Shown here: in pieces, positions 8,130-17,483 of the stretch
Numbering within the stretch: position 1 is the first letter of the stretch
Layout: every line of letters starts with the position of its first letter
Assembly (NCBI GenBank): GCA_913019965.1
Contig: CAJVZR010000039.1
Location: 1 to 37,750 of the forward strand
DNA: 37,750 nt
DNA from: an uncultured Oleispira sp.
Lineage (GTDB): Bacteria > Pseudomonadota > Gammaproteobacteria > Pseudomonadales > Oceanobacteraceae
Direction of reading: 5' to 3'
Program-made: the position numbers and the translations under genes
The notes under the pieces: model-generated
Seen by the model: the letters and a program-made list of their open reading frames with translations, nothing else
Databases searched by the model: none
Told to the model about the DNA's origin: nothing

Positions 8130-9011
8130 ATGAGTAGCACTGCTACCGTTACCAGTGCTGACCGCTTAACCTTCACCGGCTTCTTAGCTGCTTTGTTGCA
8201 CGCAGCGGTCATACTAGGTATTAGTTTTACTACGACAGATCCCAATCAAACGTCACAAACGCTAGAAGTCACTTTAGCAAGTTACAAAAGCGATCAAGCC
8301 CCTAAAGAAGCTGATTTTCTTGCCCAAGAAAATCAGCAGGGCAGTGGCACCCTAGATGAAGCCAAAATGCTCACCACAGATATCGATGCTGAATTTGATG
8401 CCAACAGCATCCAGCAATCTTCGCCACTAGAGCAACAAGCCAGCTCACCACAAGTTAAACCCGAACAAGCGGCGTTGATCTCTTCTATCAACGAGAACCG
8501 ATTCAAAACTCAGCTAAACCGCGAACAAGAAGCGACTGAGCCGACCGATATTCCCGATGGACCTAAGAAATCCTTACTAGAACGCAGCTTAGAAATTGCC
8601 AGTTTAGAAGCTAAGCTCGATACCCAGCGTCAGATCTATGCCAAAGCACCACGCATTCAACGCTTAACAGCGGCATCGACGATGAAAGCTAACGATGCCT
8701 ATTATGTTAATAGCTGGCGTCGGAAAATTGAGAGTATGGGTCGTATTAATTACCCTCGCGAAGCAGAAGGCTGCTTTAATGACTGCTCGCTACGCTTATT
8801 AGTTTCGATTAATCCCAATGGTACGATCAATAACTTAAAAGTCCTTGAATCCTCAGGTAAAAAAGTTCTCGATGACGCGGCAATCCGTATCGTCCGTCGC
8901 TCAGCACCATTCGCCCCTTTCACAGAAGAAATGAAGCGCGAAATCGACTTATTAGAGATCATCAGAACCTGGCAATTCAAAGGTAACCGCTATATGACAG
9001 ACGTAAACTAA
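8130..9011 (+). CDS. tonB3: TonB3-like energy-transducing protein
   Basis: 293 residues from the ATG at 8130; a GTG four codons earlier (8118) is possible, and neither has a strong ribosome site. One transmembrane helix lies near residues 14-33, then a hydrophilic, Gln/Glu/Ser-rich periplasmic stretch without the long Pro-Glu/Pro-Lys spacer of classic TonB. A C-terminal TonB domain follows (YYVNSWRRKIESMGRINYP through LEIIRTWQFKG). A CFNDC pair sits inside this domain and could form a disulfide. The neighbourhood (gshB upstream, yqgE downstream, beside pilG) equals that of P. aeruginosa tonB3, which is needed for twitching motility and pilus assembly. The stop overlaps the yqgE start by one base. 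Confidence 0.88.
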   Translation: MSSTATVTSADRLTFTGFLAALLHAAVILGISFTTTDPNQTSQTLEVTLASYKSDQAPKEADFLAQENQQGSGTLDEAKMLTTDIDAEFDANSIQQSSPLEQQASSPQVKPEQAALISSINENRFKTQLNREQEATEPTDIPDGPKKSLLERSLEIASLEAKLDTQRQIYAKAPRIQRLTAASTMKANDAYYVNSWRRKIESMGRINYPREAEGCFNDCSLRLLVSINPNGTINNLKVLESSGKKVLDDAAIRIVRRSAPFAPFTEEMKREIDLLEIIRTWQFKGNRYMTDVN

Positions 9012-9577
9012 TGGCTGGTAATGATTCTTTCAGCAGCTTAAAACATCACTTTCTAATTGCTATGCCCGCCCTCAAAGATTCTAACTTTGAACACAGCATC
9101 ACCTACATTTGCAGCCATGATGATAATGGCGCAATGGGCTTAGTTTTAAACCAGCCGACGGATTTAGACCTGAGTGAAGTATTAGAGCAACTTGAAATTG
9201 AAGGTCCTCACGGCCACGATCGCCCCGTTTTACTCGGCGGCCCGGTACATCAAGAGCATGGTTTCATACTTCACCAAGGGAAAGGCGATTGGCGCTCGAC
9301 ATTATCCGTCACCGACAATGTCCATATAAGCACCTCTAAAGATATTTTAACCTCGCTCGCCCAAGGCACCGGGCCGACCCATTATAAGGTGGCTTTAGGC
9401 TATGCCGGCTGGGATGCAGGTCAGCTTGAACAAGAACTTATCGATAACTCTTGGTTAACCGTCGAAGCAAGCGAAGACATTATTTTCAATACTCCAGAAA
9501 AAGACATGTATTCAGCGGCACTTAAGCTGCTGGGTATCGATGAAGGCTTTCTCAGTTCCGATGCAGGGCACGCGTAA
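9011..9577 (+). CDS. yqgE: YqgE/AlgH family protein (UPF0301, DUF179)
   Basis: 188 residues, normal family length. Family signatures are NDSFSSLKHHFLIAMPAL at the N-terminus, DDNGAMGLVLNQPT, and VLLGGPVHQEHGFILH. No catalytic activity is established for this family; the Pseudomonas relative is AlgH. The start codon overlaps the tonB3 stop (TAATG), and its own stop overlaps the yqgF start in the same way, so the three genes appear translationally coupled. Confidence 0.93.
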   Translation: MAGNDSFSSLKHHFLIAMPALKDSNFEHSITYICSHDDNGAMGLVLNQPTDLDLSEVLEQLEIEGPHGHDRPVLLGGPVHQEHGFILHQGKGDWRSTLSVTDNVHISTSKDILTSLAQGTGPTHYKVALGYAGWDAGQLEQELIDNSWLTVEASEDIIFNTPEKDMYSAALKLLGIDEGFLSSDAGHA

Positions 9578-10017
9578 TGGCACAAATATACGATCATTGG
9601 ATGGCATTTGATTTTGGTACCCAGCGTATAGGTATTGCTGTTGGCCAAAGAATTACAGGAAAAGCCACACCCATTGACCCCATAAAAGCCCGTGATGGTA
9701 TTCCTAATTGGGAGCAGCTGGGAAAAATTATTGAAGAATGGCAACCGCAAGCCTTTCTCACTGGCCTACCTTTGAATATGGACGGCAGCCCAAGTGACCT
9801 CAGTCGTCGCGCCAATAAATTCGCTAATCGCCTCGAAGGCCGTTTTCATCGCCCTTCTTTTACTCATGATGAGCGCCTAACCAGCTATGAAGCCAAAGGC
9901 CGAGTCATTGAAATGGGCGGCAATCGTAATTTTGGTGAAAACTCAGTCGATGGTATTGCTGCGCAACTCATTTTAGAAAGCTTTTTGAACCAGTATAATG
10001 CTGAGCAAAGCGAATAA
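9577..10017 (+). CDS. yqgF: YqgF/RuvX, RNase H-fold nuclease (pre-16S rRNA processing, putative Holliday junction resolvase)
   Basis: 146 residues. The RNase H-like fold is visible through MAFDFGTQRIGIAVG (first catalytic Asp), GLPLNMDGS, the DERLTSYEA motif (acidic residue) and VDGIAAQLIL (last catalytic Asp). In E. coli YqgF takes part in maturation of the 16S rRNA 5' end; an older annotation is Holliday junction resolvase. It overlaps yqgE by one base (TAATG), a conserved pairing in gammaproteobacteria, and is followed 12 bases later by pyrR. Confidence 0.95.
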   Translation: MAQIYDHWMAFDFGTQRIGIAVGQRITGKATPIDPIKARDGIPNWEQLGKIIEEWQPQAFLTGLPLNMDGSPSDLSRRANKFANRLEGRFHRPSFTHDERLTSYEAKGRVIEMGGNRNFGENSVDGIAAQLILESFLNQYNAEQSE

Positions 10018-10029
10018 GGATTCCAAATC

Positions 10030-10536
10030 ATGACCTCTTCAGCCACGGCATTACCTGACGCAGAAGCACTCTGCCAGCAGCTAAGCTCGGATATTAAACA
10101 ACTCATTGCAGAAAAAGAGCTAAAGCAGCCACTATTAATTGGCATTCGAACCGGTGGCGCTTGGTTAGCTCAACGTCTACAGCAATCATTAGAGTTACCT
10201 GAGCTTGGGATATTAGACATCAGCTTTTACCGCGATGATTTTGATGAGCGTGGCCTAGCGACTCAAGCGAAAGGCTCTGAGCTGCCTGATTCCATTGAAG
10301 ACCGCGCAATTATATTGGTAGATGATGTGTTAATGAGTGGCCGCACCATACGTGCAGCCATGAATGAAATTTTTGATTATGGCCGCCCGACCAGCATACA
10401 CCTAGTGAGCCTTCTCGATATTGGTCAACGCCAGCTCCCCATACAAGCTGATTTAGTCGGTGCCTCAATCACTATAAACCCTGAACAGAAAATCAAATTA
10501 TCGGGACCGAACCCGCTGCAACTGTCCATCGGATAA
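10030..10536 (+). CDS. pyrR: PyrR, bifunctional pyrimidine operon regulator / uracil phosphoribosyltransferase
   Basis: 168 residues. The PRPP-binding loop IILVDDVLMSGRTIRAA and the N-terminal LIGIRTGGAWLAQRL mark a type I phosphoribosyltransferase of the PyrR group. In the family it senses UMP/UTP and PRPP and controls pyr genes, and may make UMP from uracil. It lies directly upstream of pyrB (24-base gap) as in Pseudomonas. An AAGGA stands before the start. I see no clear anti-terminator/terminator pair in the short gap between pyrR and pyrB, so the control mechanism is open. Confidence 0.94.
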   Translation: MTSSATALPDAEALCQQLSSDIKQLIAEKELKQPLLIGIRTGGAWLAQRLQQSLELPELGILDISFYRDDFDERGLATQAKGSELPDSIEDRAIILVDDVLMSGRTIRAAMNEIFDYGRPTSIHLVSLLDIGQRQLPIQADLVGASITINPEQKIKLSGPNPLQLSIG

Positions 10537-10560
10537 CAAATTTATTAAGAGCTATCTATT

Positions 10561-11586
10561 ATGACACGCCACTCAGATCCTACTCAGGTGCAGCTTACTG
10601 CTGATGGTCGCTTAAAACACTTCCTCACCACCGAAGGCTTAAGCAAAGACTTACTAACTGAAATATTGGACCTTGCCGATTCGTTTATTAGCACACAAGA
10701 GCGTGCGGTAAAAAAAGTACCCTTATTACGGGGTAAAACCGTTGTTAACTTATTTTTTGAAAATTCCACACGTACACGCTCAACGTTTGAACTCGCAGCA
10801 AAACGCTTAAGTGCTGATATTTTAAACCTTGATATTGCACGCTCAGCAACCTCTAAGGGTGAAACCTTAATGGATACGTTGTGGAATCTTGAAGCTATGT
10901 ATAGCGACATGTTTGTAGTTCGCCATGCAGATAGTGGCGCGGCACACTTTATCGCCGAGCAAGTAACCCCAGGAGTGGCGATTATTAATGCCGGTGACGG
11001 CCGTCATGCGCACCCAACGCAAGCCATGCTGGACATGCTGACAATTCGTCGTCATAAAGGCACTCTTGAAGGTCAGACGGTTGCCATCGTCGGTGACATT
11101 TTGCACTCTCGGGTTGCCCGCTCTCAGATCCACGCCTTACATACGTTAGGCGCGAAAGAAATTCGAGTCATTGGTCCAGCCACACTGGTTCCTAAAGAAA
11201 TGGAAGAGCTGGGCGCGAAGATCTATTTCGACATGGAGCAAGGCCTTGCAGGTGTCGACGTCGTCATCATGTTACGCCTACAAAAAGAACGCATGTCCGA
11301 CGCGCTACTGCCAAGTGAAGGGGAATACTTCAAGCTCTATGGTTTAACCGAAGCCAAGCTGGCGCTAGCAAAACCCGACGCTATCGTCATGCACCCTGGC
11401 CCAATTAACCGCGGCGTTGAAATTGATTCTGCTGTCGCCGACGGTGACCAATCCGTTATTCTTAACCAAGTAAGCTATGGTATTGCCGTTCGTATGGCGG
11501 TAATGGCCATGGCCATGAGTGGTCAAGCCGCCGAACAGGCCGCCCAGAAAAATGAAAGCCAAGAAACGACAGGAGACGACGCATGA
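10561..11586 (+). CDS. pyrB: Aspartate carbamoyltransferase catalytic subunit
   Basis: 341 residues, the longer class of ATCase with an N-terminal extension as in Pseudomonas. Catalyses carbamoyl phosphate + aspartate to carbamoyl aspartate, the first committed step of UMP synthesis. The carbamoyl-phosphate loop [36 protein letters not shown] and [12 protein letters not shown] are all present. Its last four bases overlap the start of pyrC' (ATGA), as expected if both subunits form one complex. Confidence 0.97.
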   Translation: MTRHSDPTQVQLTADGRLKHFLTTEGLSKDLLTEILDLADSFISTQERAVKKVPLLRGKTVVNLFFENSTRTRSTFELAAKRLSADILNLDIARSATSKGETLMDTLWNLEAMYSDMFVVRHADSGAAHFIAEQVTPGVAIINAGDGRHAHPTQAMLDMLTIRRHKGTLEGQTVAIVGDILHSRVARSQIHALHTLGAKEIRVIGPATLVPKEMEELGAKIYFDMEQGLAGVDVVIMLRLQKERMSDALLPSEGEYFKLYGLTEAKLALAKPDAIVMHPGPINRGVEIDSAVADGDQSVILNQVSYGIAVRMAVMAMAMSGQAAEQAAQKNESQETTGDDA

Positions 11587-12830
11587 GCACATTCACGATA
11601 ACCCGTGCACAGCTGATGGATCCTAGTCAGGGATTGAACGAGCTTAGCGACATTATTATTGAAGATGGAGTCATTTCCAAGATCAGTAAAGCTGGAAGTA
11701 CTGAGCCATCTAGCCATCAATTTGATGCCCAAAACACTCTATTATTACCGGGCCTAATTGATCTAAGTTGCCATATTAATAGCATTGTGAGCGAGACCCG
11801 AGCCGCCGCTCGAGGAGGAGTAAGCTTACTCTGCACGCAGCCAAACAGTAAGCCAATCGTCGATACTCCTGCCGATGTAAGTTCAATTCAACAAGCGTCA
11901 GACCAAGCTAATAATAGCCAAATACTACCTTTAGGGGCACTGACTCAAGGCTTAGAAGGCGATCAACTGGCTAATATGGTGAGCCTCAAGCAAGCAGGAT
12001 GCATTGCCTTATCGAACGCCCGCGCACCGATCAAAAATGCTCTGGTACTCAGACGCATTATGGAATACGCCAAGACTCACGACATTTTGATCATGCTAAC
12101 CGCCGAAGATCATGATTTAAGCGCTAACGGAAAAATGCACGAAGGACCTACCGCGAATCGCTTAGGCCTTGCCGGTATTGCGGAAGTCGCTGAAACAACA
12201 GCCCTAGCCCAGCAAATATTACTGGTGGAGCTAACAGGTTGCCGCGTTCACTTCAGCCAAATTAGCTGTGCGCGCTCGGTTGAGATGATTAAAGCCGCCC
12301 AAGATAAAGGGCTGCCCATCAGCGCCGACGTAGCGATTGCGAATCTTCTGTATAGCGATTGTGATGTAAATGGCTTTGATAGTACTTTTCATGTACAGCC
12401 ACCATTACGTAGCGAACAAGACCGAAAAGCCTTATTAGCCGGGATTAATGACGGCATCCTCGCTATTTGCTCGAATCATCAAGCGCGAGACATTGCCGCC
12501 AAAAAAGCCCCTTTTGCCGCAGCAGAGCCTGGTATGAGTACACTCGATAGCTGGTTATCAATGATGCTTACACTGGTAGCAAAAGGCGAACTTGAATTGA
12601 ACTCGATGATCAATGCATGCTCGATTCTACCGGCAAAGATTTTAGGGCTAGAAGCTGGGTTAAAAGAACAGCAACAAGCGAACCTTGTTATTGTTGATCA
12701 AGCTGCTGATGTTTGCTTTGGCGCTGATGATCTGGCTTCTATCGGCAAAAATAATCCGGTACTAGGAGAGCCTTTAAAAGGTAAGGTATGCTTAACCCTT
12801 AGCTATGGTTGTGAGGTTTTCCGCGCCTAA
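11583..12830 (+). CDS. pyrC': PyrC', inactive dihydroorotase-like subunit of aspartate transcarbamoylase
   Basis: 415 residues of the amidohydrolase/dihydroorotase fold. Active enzymes have a zinc-binding HxH near LLPGLIDxHxH; here the segment is [13 protein letters not shown], so the HxH is not conserved. The usual catalytic Asp region is replaced by ICSNHQARD. Such proteins in Pseudomonas are structural partners that hold PyrB in a dodecamer and have no dihydroorotase activity. The ATGA overlap with pyrB supports this role. A true PyrC must be encoded elsewhere. The gene is convergent with the GGDEF-EAL gene, with a 30-base gap containing only a short AGCTC/GAGCT inverted repeat. Confidence 0.92.
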   Translation: MSTFTITRAQLMDPSQGLNELSDIIIEDGVISKISKAGSTEPSSHQFDAQNTLLLPGLIDLSCHINSIVSETRAAARGGVSLLCTQPNSKPIVDTPADVSSIQQASDQANNSQILPLGALTQGLEGDQLANMVSLKQAGCIALSNARAPIKNALVLRRIMEYAKTHDILIMLTAEDHDLSANGKMHEGPTANRLGLAGIAEVAETTALAQQILLVELTGCRVHFSQISCARSVEMIKAAQDKGLPISADVAIANLLYSDCDVNGFDSTFHVQPPLRSEQDRKALLAGINDGILAICSNHQARDIAAKKAPFAAAEPGMSTLDSWLSMMLTLVAKGELELNSMINACSILPAKILGLEAGLKEQQQANLVIVDQAADVCFGADDLASIGKNNPVLGEPLKGKVCLTLSYGCEVFRA

Positions 12831-12860
12831 TACTCAGCTCATTACGAGCTTAAACAGAGC

Positions 12861-15800
12861 TTATTGAACCGTAAGCTCTTCTTTCTGCCAGTATTGAAAC
12901 AGCTCATCCGCCGGGATGGGCTTACAGTACAAATAGCCTTGCACATAATCACAACCTTGCGTTTGTAAGAAGGCTTGATGCTCTAAGGTTTCAACGCCTT
13001 CTGCCAGCACATCAATTTCCAACTGCTTCGCCATCGCGATGATCGCACTGACAATGGCCTTATCACTCATATCCGTGGTGATATCACGAATAAAAGATTG
13101 GTCGATCTTTAGCACATCAATGGGGAATTGTTTTAAATAACTCAACGAAGAATAGCCGGTACCAAAATCGTCAATCGCCAGAGTTATGTCCAACCCTCTC
13201 ATAGTATTTAAGATATTTAGGGTCTCCTTAATATCATCAATTAAAATACTCTCCGTCAGCTCAAGTGCTAATAACTCGGCAGGAAAATCATAATCCTCTA
13301 ACGCCTTACAAATGACTTCTGTTAAGTGTTTGCCATGGCGGAACTGGAACGCTGAAACATTAATCGCCACTTTGATTTTTGGAAAACCTTGATCTTGTAA
13401 GGCTTTCATTTCCCGACAGGCTGTCTCGATAACCCAATCGCCAATTTGTCCGATTAACCCCGTATCTTCTGCTAACGGAATAAATTCCGCCGGGGATATC
13501 ATGCCTTCTTCTGGATCAAACCAACGAATCAAGGCTTCGGTACCAATGATTTCACCCGTGCTCAAATCCATTTGCGGCTGATAAAATAATTTAAAGTGGT
13601 TTTGCTCAATGGCATTACGTAACTTATTTTCTAGCAATAAACGATGGTGCGCTTGTTTATTCATCGCCGGCATGAAGAATTGAAAGTTGTTCTTACCCTC
13701 TTCTTTGGCGTGATACATCGCCATATCGGCATTGCGCAATAGCTCATCATAACTAGCAGCATCATTGGGATATACCGCAATACCAATACTGGTACCAATA
13801 ACCACCTGATGGCCCGAAATATTAATCGGCTGCGATAACTTTTGCAGAATACCATCGGCAATTTCAGCAATTTTTTCAATCTGCCTCATGCCTGCTAGCA
13901 CAATAGTAAATTCATCTCCACCTTGGCGTGAAACGGTATCCTCACTTCGAACTTGCGACTGAAAGATCTGCGCCACATGTTTTAATAAGTCATCACCATA
14001 ATTATGACCCAGAGAATCATTCACTGTTTTGAAATTATCTAAATCAAAAACCATGACAGCGACCATTTGCCCAGGGGTTCGCTGAGCATGCTCTAGGGCT
14101 TGCTGCAAGCGGTCAGACAATAATCGGCGATTAGGTAAGTTCGTTAACGGATCATAAAAAGCGAGCTGCTCAATCGTCTGTTGAGCGTCATGTAGATCGG
14201 TATTATCTTCGGAGGTTGAAACATAGTGAGTCACTTCACCATCATCGTTTTTAATCGGTACAATGGACTGCAGCGCCCAATATAATGAACCATCTTTTCG
14301 CTGATTCCGAATTTGTCCGCTCCATTCACGTCCCGCATTCAGGGTACGTCTAATCTCATCATAAGTATCATCATCAGTATAGCGGCTGCGTAGAATTGCC
14401 GGCGTTTTATTGATCAGCTCTTGCTGTAGATACCCTGTTAATACGGTAAAAGCTCTATTCGCATATTCAATTTTGAAATCAGTGTCGGTAATTAATATCG
14501 CATGAGCATTTTGCTCCACTACTTGAGATAACTGATGAATTTTAACTTCAGCCTGTTCTCGCTTCTGCTTTTCCTGCAAGCGCAACATCGCCGCACTAAT
14601 ATCTCGGCCTAATGAAGAAAATAACGACAGCATTTTCTCATCAAAGACATGGGCTTGCTCTGAGTAAACTGAAAAGATACCAATGACTTTATTGTTTAAG
14701 CTTAACGGCACAGCTGCCAACGCCTTAAAACCACGCTCTTCCGCGGCATCACGCCAAGGTGCAAAATCTGGATCTTGGCGAGTATCATTAACACACATGA
14801 CTTGATTTGATTTAGCAGCACGACCTACCGGTCCCCGGGCTAATGCTGATTCATCCACTCTGATTTCCATTGTAGATAAATAACCATGTTCATCACCAGA
14901 GTGAGCTTGTGGCTTTACAACTTTTTGATTAATCAAGCCAATCCAAGCCATTTTAAAACCACCATGTCGCACAGCAATATCGCAAATATCAACAAACATA
15001 CGCTGGCGAGAGCTCGCATCAGCAATGGCTTTATTGGTATGGCTTAACACCGTATATAAACGATTAAAGGTATCTGAACGCGCTTGAGCTAGTTTCGCCT
15101 CGGAGATATTGCGTCGCACATGCACCATAGCGACAGATTCATCGCCATAACCTACAGGTGATAAACTAACCTCATACCACTGTAGATTCAGGCCACTAAA
15201 AAACTCATAAGCGCTTAACGCTTGACCTGTGCGAATACTTTGACAGATTTCGCATTGCTGCTCACTCACCGTAATATCGTGCTGCAATTCATGACACGAC
15301 ATACCGATATAATCACGGTCCTGGTCTAATTGAGAAATATCACGAATAGCGCGATTTACCTGGCGTACAGCACCCGAACGATCAACGACTAAGGTTTCAT
15401 CGGGAACCGCATCATAAGTATTGGCATCTCGGGCTAGATTACGAAAAGGACGACGCAAGCTGGATTCGATTAACGCGATATAAATCGCCCAAAAGGAAAT
15501 CAGCTTCAACATGTGACCCAGCATAATCATGAGATCACTAAAATTACTGTATAAGGTAAAACAGAACTCGGCTCCCATGGTCATTACGATAGAGAAATTA
15601 ATTAACCAAAAATTAGCTTTCTCCATCTCGTTACGTTGCTGCCACAAAGTAAAAAGTGCGCCACATAAGAGTAAGATGATTAAGTATTCTGAAACGACCT
15701 TGGCTTGGGTTAACCCCTTACCATCGACATACAAATCAGGAAATAAGCCATATAACACCGCAACTGTAGCTGAAATGGTCACTACACTAAAAAAGACAAT

Positions 15801-16214
15801 GAGATAACGCGGATAGATAACCGATTTAATAAATAGAGGGGCGATTAATAATAAAGTTGCTTCGAAAAAACGCGCTAAAATCCAAAACTGGAGACTAACA
15901 TTACCCGCCTCGTGCTCTAGAAAGGGTAAGCCCTTGAACGTTAAAGTATGGGATAAATCCAAACCCCCAATAAAGAAATAGCCGCATCCGAGCAAGAGTA
16001 AATAATGATTTTTCGCTAACGTATAGGTGTGCCAAGCCACAATGGCACTGATAACAGCAATTGTGATGGCAAATAATTCTACTAGGGTATGAAACAGTAG
16101 AAAATTAAGCTGGCCAATAGGGATTAGAATTAGAATTAATAGGCTAGGAACCCACCAATGCTGAGACAACGCTCCCGCTACCATGTTGAATATCGTATTT
16201 GATATCGCCCGCAA
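12861..16214 (-). CDS. MASE3-PAS-GAF-PAS-GGDEF-EAL membrane protein (c-di-GMP cyclase/phosphodiesterase)
   Basis: 1117 residues. Six or seven hydrophobic helices at about 20-250 resemble the MASE3 sensor (segment GGLDLSHTLTFKG). A PAS-like domain (about 260-370) contains three Cys including CEIC at 321-324. A GAF domain follows (about 405-545), then a second PAS (about 560-680), GGDEF (about 685-845) and EAL (about 865-1105). RQGGDEF (765-769) is intact and preceded by RSED five residues earlier, fitting the inhibitory I-site. EALIRW (893) and DDFGTGYSS are intact, so both activities are possible. The start is taken as TTG at 16214, because GGAAG precedes it by 4 bases; an ATG at 16184 lacks such a site. 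Located 104 bases after pilU on the same strand, it may tune pilus or biofilm behaviour (inference). Confidence 0.87.
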   Translation of the reverse strand: MRAISNTIFNMVAGALSQHWWVPSLLILILIPIGQLNFLLFHTLVELFAITIAVISAIVAWHTYTLAKNHYLLLLGCGYFFIGGLDLSHTLTFKGLPFLEHEAGNVSLQFWILARFFEATLLLIAPLFIKSVIYPRYLIVFFSVVTISATVAVLYGLFPDLYVDGKGLTQAKVVSEYLIILLLCGALFTLWQQRNEMEKANFWLINFSIVMTMGAEFCFTLYSNFSDLMIMLGHMLKLISFWAIYIALIESSLRRPFRNLARDANTYDAVPDETLVVDRSGAVRQVNRAIRDISQLDQDRDYIGMSCHELQHDITVSEQQCEICQSIRTGQALSAYEFFSGLNLQWYEVSLSPVGYGDESVAMVHVRRNISEAKLAQARSDTFNRLYTVLSHTNKAIADASSRQRMFVDICDIAVRHGGFKMAWIGLINQKVVKPQAHSGDEHGYLSTMEIRVDESALARGPVGRAAKSNQVMCVNDTRQDPDFAPWRDAAEERGFKALAAVPLSLNNKVIGIFSVYSEQAHVFDEKMLSLFSSLGRDISAAMLRLQEKQKREQAEVKIHQLSQVVEQNAHAILITDTDFKIEYANRAFTVLTGYLQQELINKTPAILRSRYTDDDTYDEIRRTLNAGREWSGQIRNQRKDGSLYWALQSIVPIKNDDGEVTHYVSTSEDNTDLHDAQQTIEQLAFYDPLTNLPNRRLLSDRLQQALEHAQRTPGQMVAVMVFDLDNFKTVNDSLGHNYGDDLLKHVAQIFQSQVRSEDTVSRQGGDEFTIVLAGMRQIEKIAEIADGILQKLSQPINISGHQVVIGTSIGIAVYPNDAASYDELLRNADMAMYHAKEEGKNNFQFFMPAMNKQAHHRLLLENKLRNAIEQNHFKLFYQPQMDLSTGEIIGTEALIRWFDPEEGMISPAEFIPLAEDTGLIGQIGDWVIETACREMKALQDQGFPKIKVAINVSAFQFRHGKHLTEVICKALEDYDFPAELLALELTESILIDDIKETLNILNTMRGLDITLAIDDFGTGYSSLSYLKQFPIDVLKIDQSFIRDITTDMSDKAIVSAIIAMAKQLEIDVLAEGVETLEHQAFLQTQGCDYVQGYLYCKPIPADELFQYWQKEELTVQ

Positions 16215-16318
16215 GTTACTTCCTATAATATTTACTTAGCCTTATGGCTCATCATCCAAGCATAGTTAAATGCTAACCTTCAAACAGTATCATTTTGTAA
16301 CTACACCTAGGATGAATC

Positions 16319-17434
16319 TTAATCCTGTAGTGTTAACCCTTTGGTTGCACCATCTAATTGATCACTATCCGTCTCTGACCCTAACTTAATCATTAAGCGC
16401 AGATCGTTTGGAGAGTCCGCATGAGAAATCGCATCTTCATAAGTGATCTCACCCGACTCATACAAGGCATATAAAGCCTGATCGAACGTCTGCATGCCTT
16501 CATCATTCTGCCGGCTCATTAAACTTTTCAGCTCATGAACCTCACCTTTACGAATCATGTCGGATACTAATGGAGTATTCACTAATACTTCAACGACCGC
16601 ACGGCGGCCTTTACCGTCGGGGGTCGGAATCAGTTGCTGAGCAACAATCGCTCGTAAGTTTAATGATAAATCCATCCAAATTTGCTGATGGCGCTCGGGT
16701 GGAAAGAAGTGCAATACTCGGTCTAGCGCTTGGTTAGCGTTGTTCGCGTGCAAAGTCGCCAGTGCTAAGTGACCCGTTTCGGCAAATGTTACTGCATTAG
16801 ACATAACATCCGAACTTCGCACCTCACCGATCATGATTACATCAGGGGCTTGGCGTAACGCATTCTTCAAGCCAACTTCAAAGGTTTCAGTATCCAGGCC
16901 AACTTCACGCTGGGTTACAATGCAACCTTGATGTTGGTGAATAAATTCAATCGGATCTTCAACACTTAGAATATGGCCCTTACTATTACAGTTACGGTGA
17001 CCAATCATTGCCGCTAGAGACGTTGACTTACCCGCCCCCGTCGCACCAACGAATAGGATCAAGCCCCGTTTAGCCATGGCTAAATCTTTTACCACATCCG
17101 GCAAACCCAGCTCATCAACTGTTGGAATCTTAGTTTCGATACGACGCAGTACCATGCCAATCACATTACGCTGATAAAAAGCACTGGCGCGAAAACGACC
17201 AATACCAGTGGCATTAATCGCGAAATTACACTCTTTATGCTCATCGAACTCATCACGCTGGCGCTGATTCATTAAGCCCAAAACAATATCCCGGCTCTGC
17301 TCCGCCGCTAATGGACTCTTGGTTAACGGCATAATGCGACCATGCACTTTAATAGAAGCCGGTACTCCCGCGGTAATAAATAAGTCAGAGGCGTTTTTTT
17401 CCACCATGACCCGCAAGAATTTTTCCATCGACAT
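16319..17434 (-). CDS. pilU: PilU, type IV pilus retraction accessory ATPase
   Basis: 371 residues, near the Pseudomonas length (382). GspE/PilT-type secretion ATPase: N-terminal PAS-like domain, Walker A GATGAGKST at residues 130-138, Walker B region APDVIMIGEVR, and ATLHANNANQALDRV. It lacks the AIRNLIRE motif present in PilT (here LVSDMIRKGE), which separates PilU from PilT. PilU acts with PilT in force-dependent pilus retraction at the inner membrane. The first of two close ATGs is used, with GGAG 9 bases upstream. It follows pilT by 49 bases on the same strand. Confidence 0.96.
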   Translation of the reverse strand: MSMEKFLRVMVEKNASDLFITAGVPASIKVHGRIMPLTKSPLAAEQSRDIVLGLMNQRQRDEFDEHKECNFAINATGIGRFRASAFYQRNVIGMVLRRIETKIPTVDELGLPDVVKDLAMAKRGLILFVGATGAGKSTSLAAMIGHRNCNSKGHILSVEDPIEFIHQHQGCIVTQREVGLDTETFEVGLKNALRQAPDVIMIGEVRSSDVMSNAVTFAETGHLALATLHANNANQALDRVLHFFPPERHQQIWMDLSLNLRAIVAQQLIPTPDGKGRRAVVEVLVNTPLVSDMIRKGEVHELKSLMSRQNDEGMQTFDQALYALYESGEITYEDAISHADSPNDLRLMIKLGSETDSDQLDGATKGLTLQD

Positions 17435-17483
17435 GAGCTATAACTCCGAGCGTATAAAGTTCTAAGTATTGAACGAATATTAT

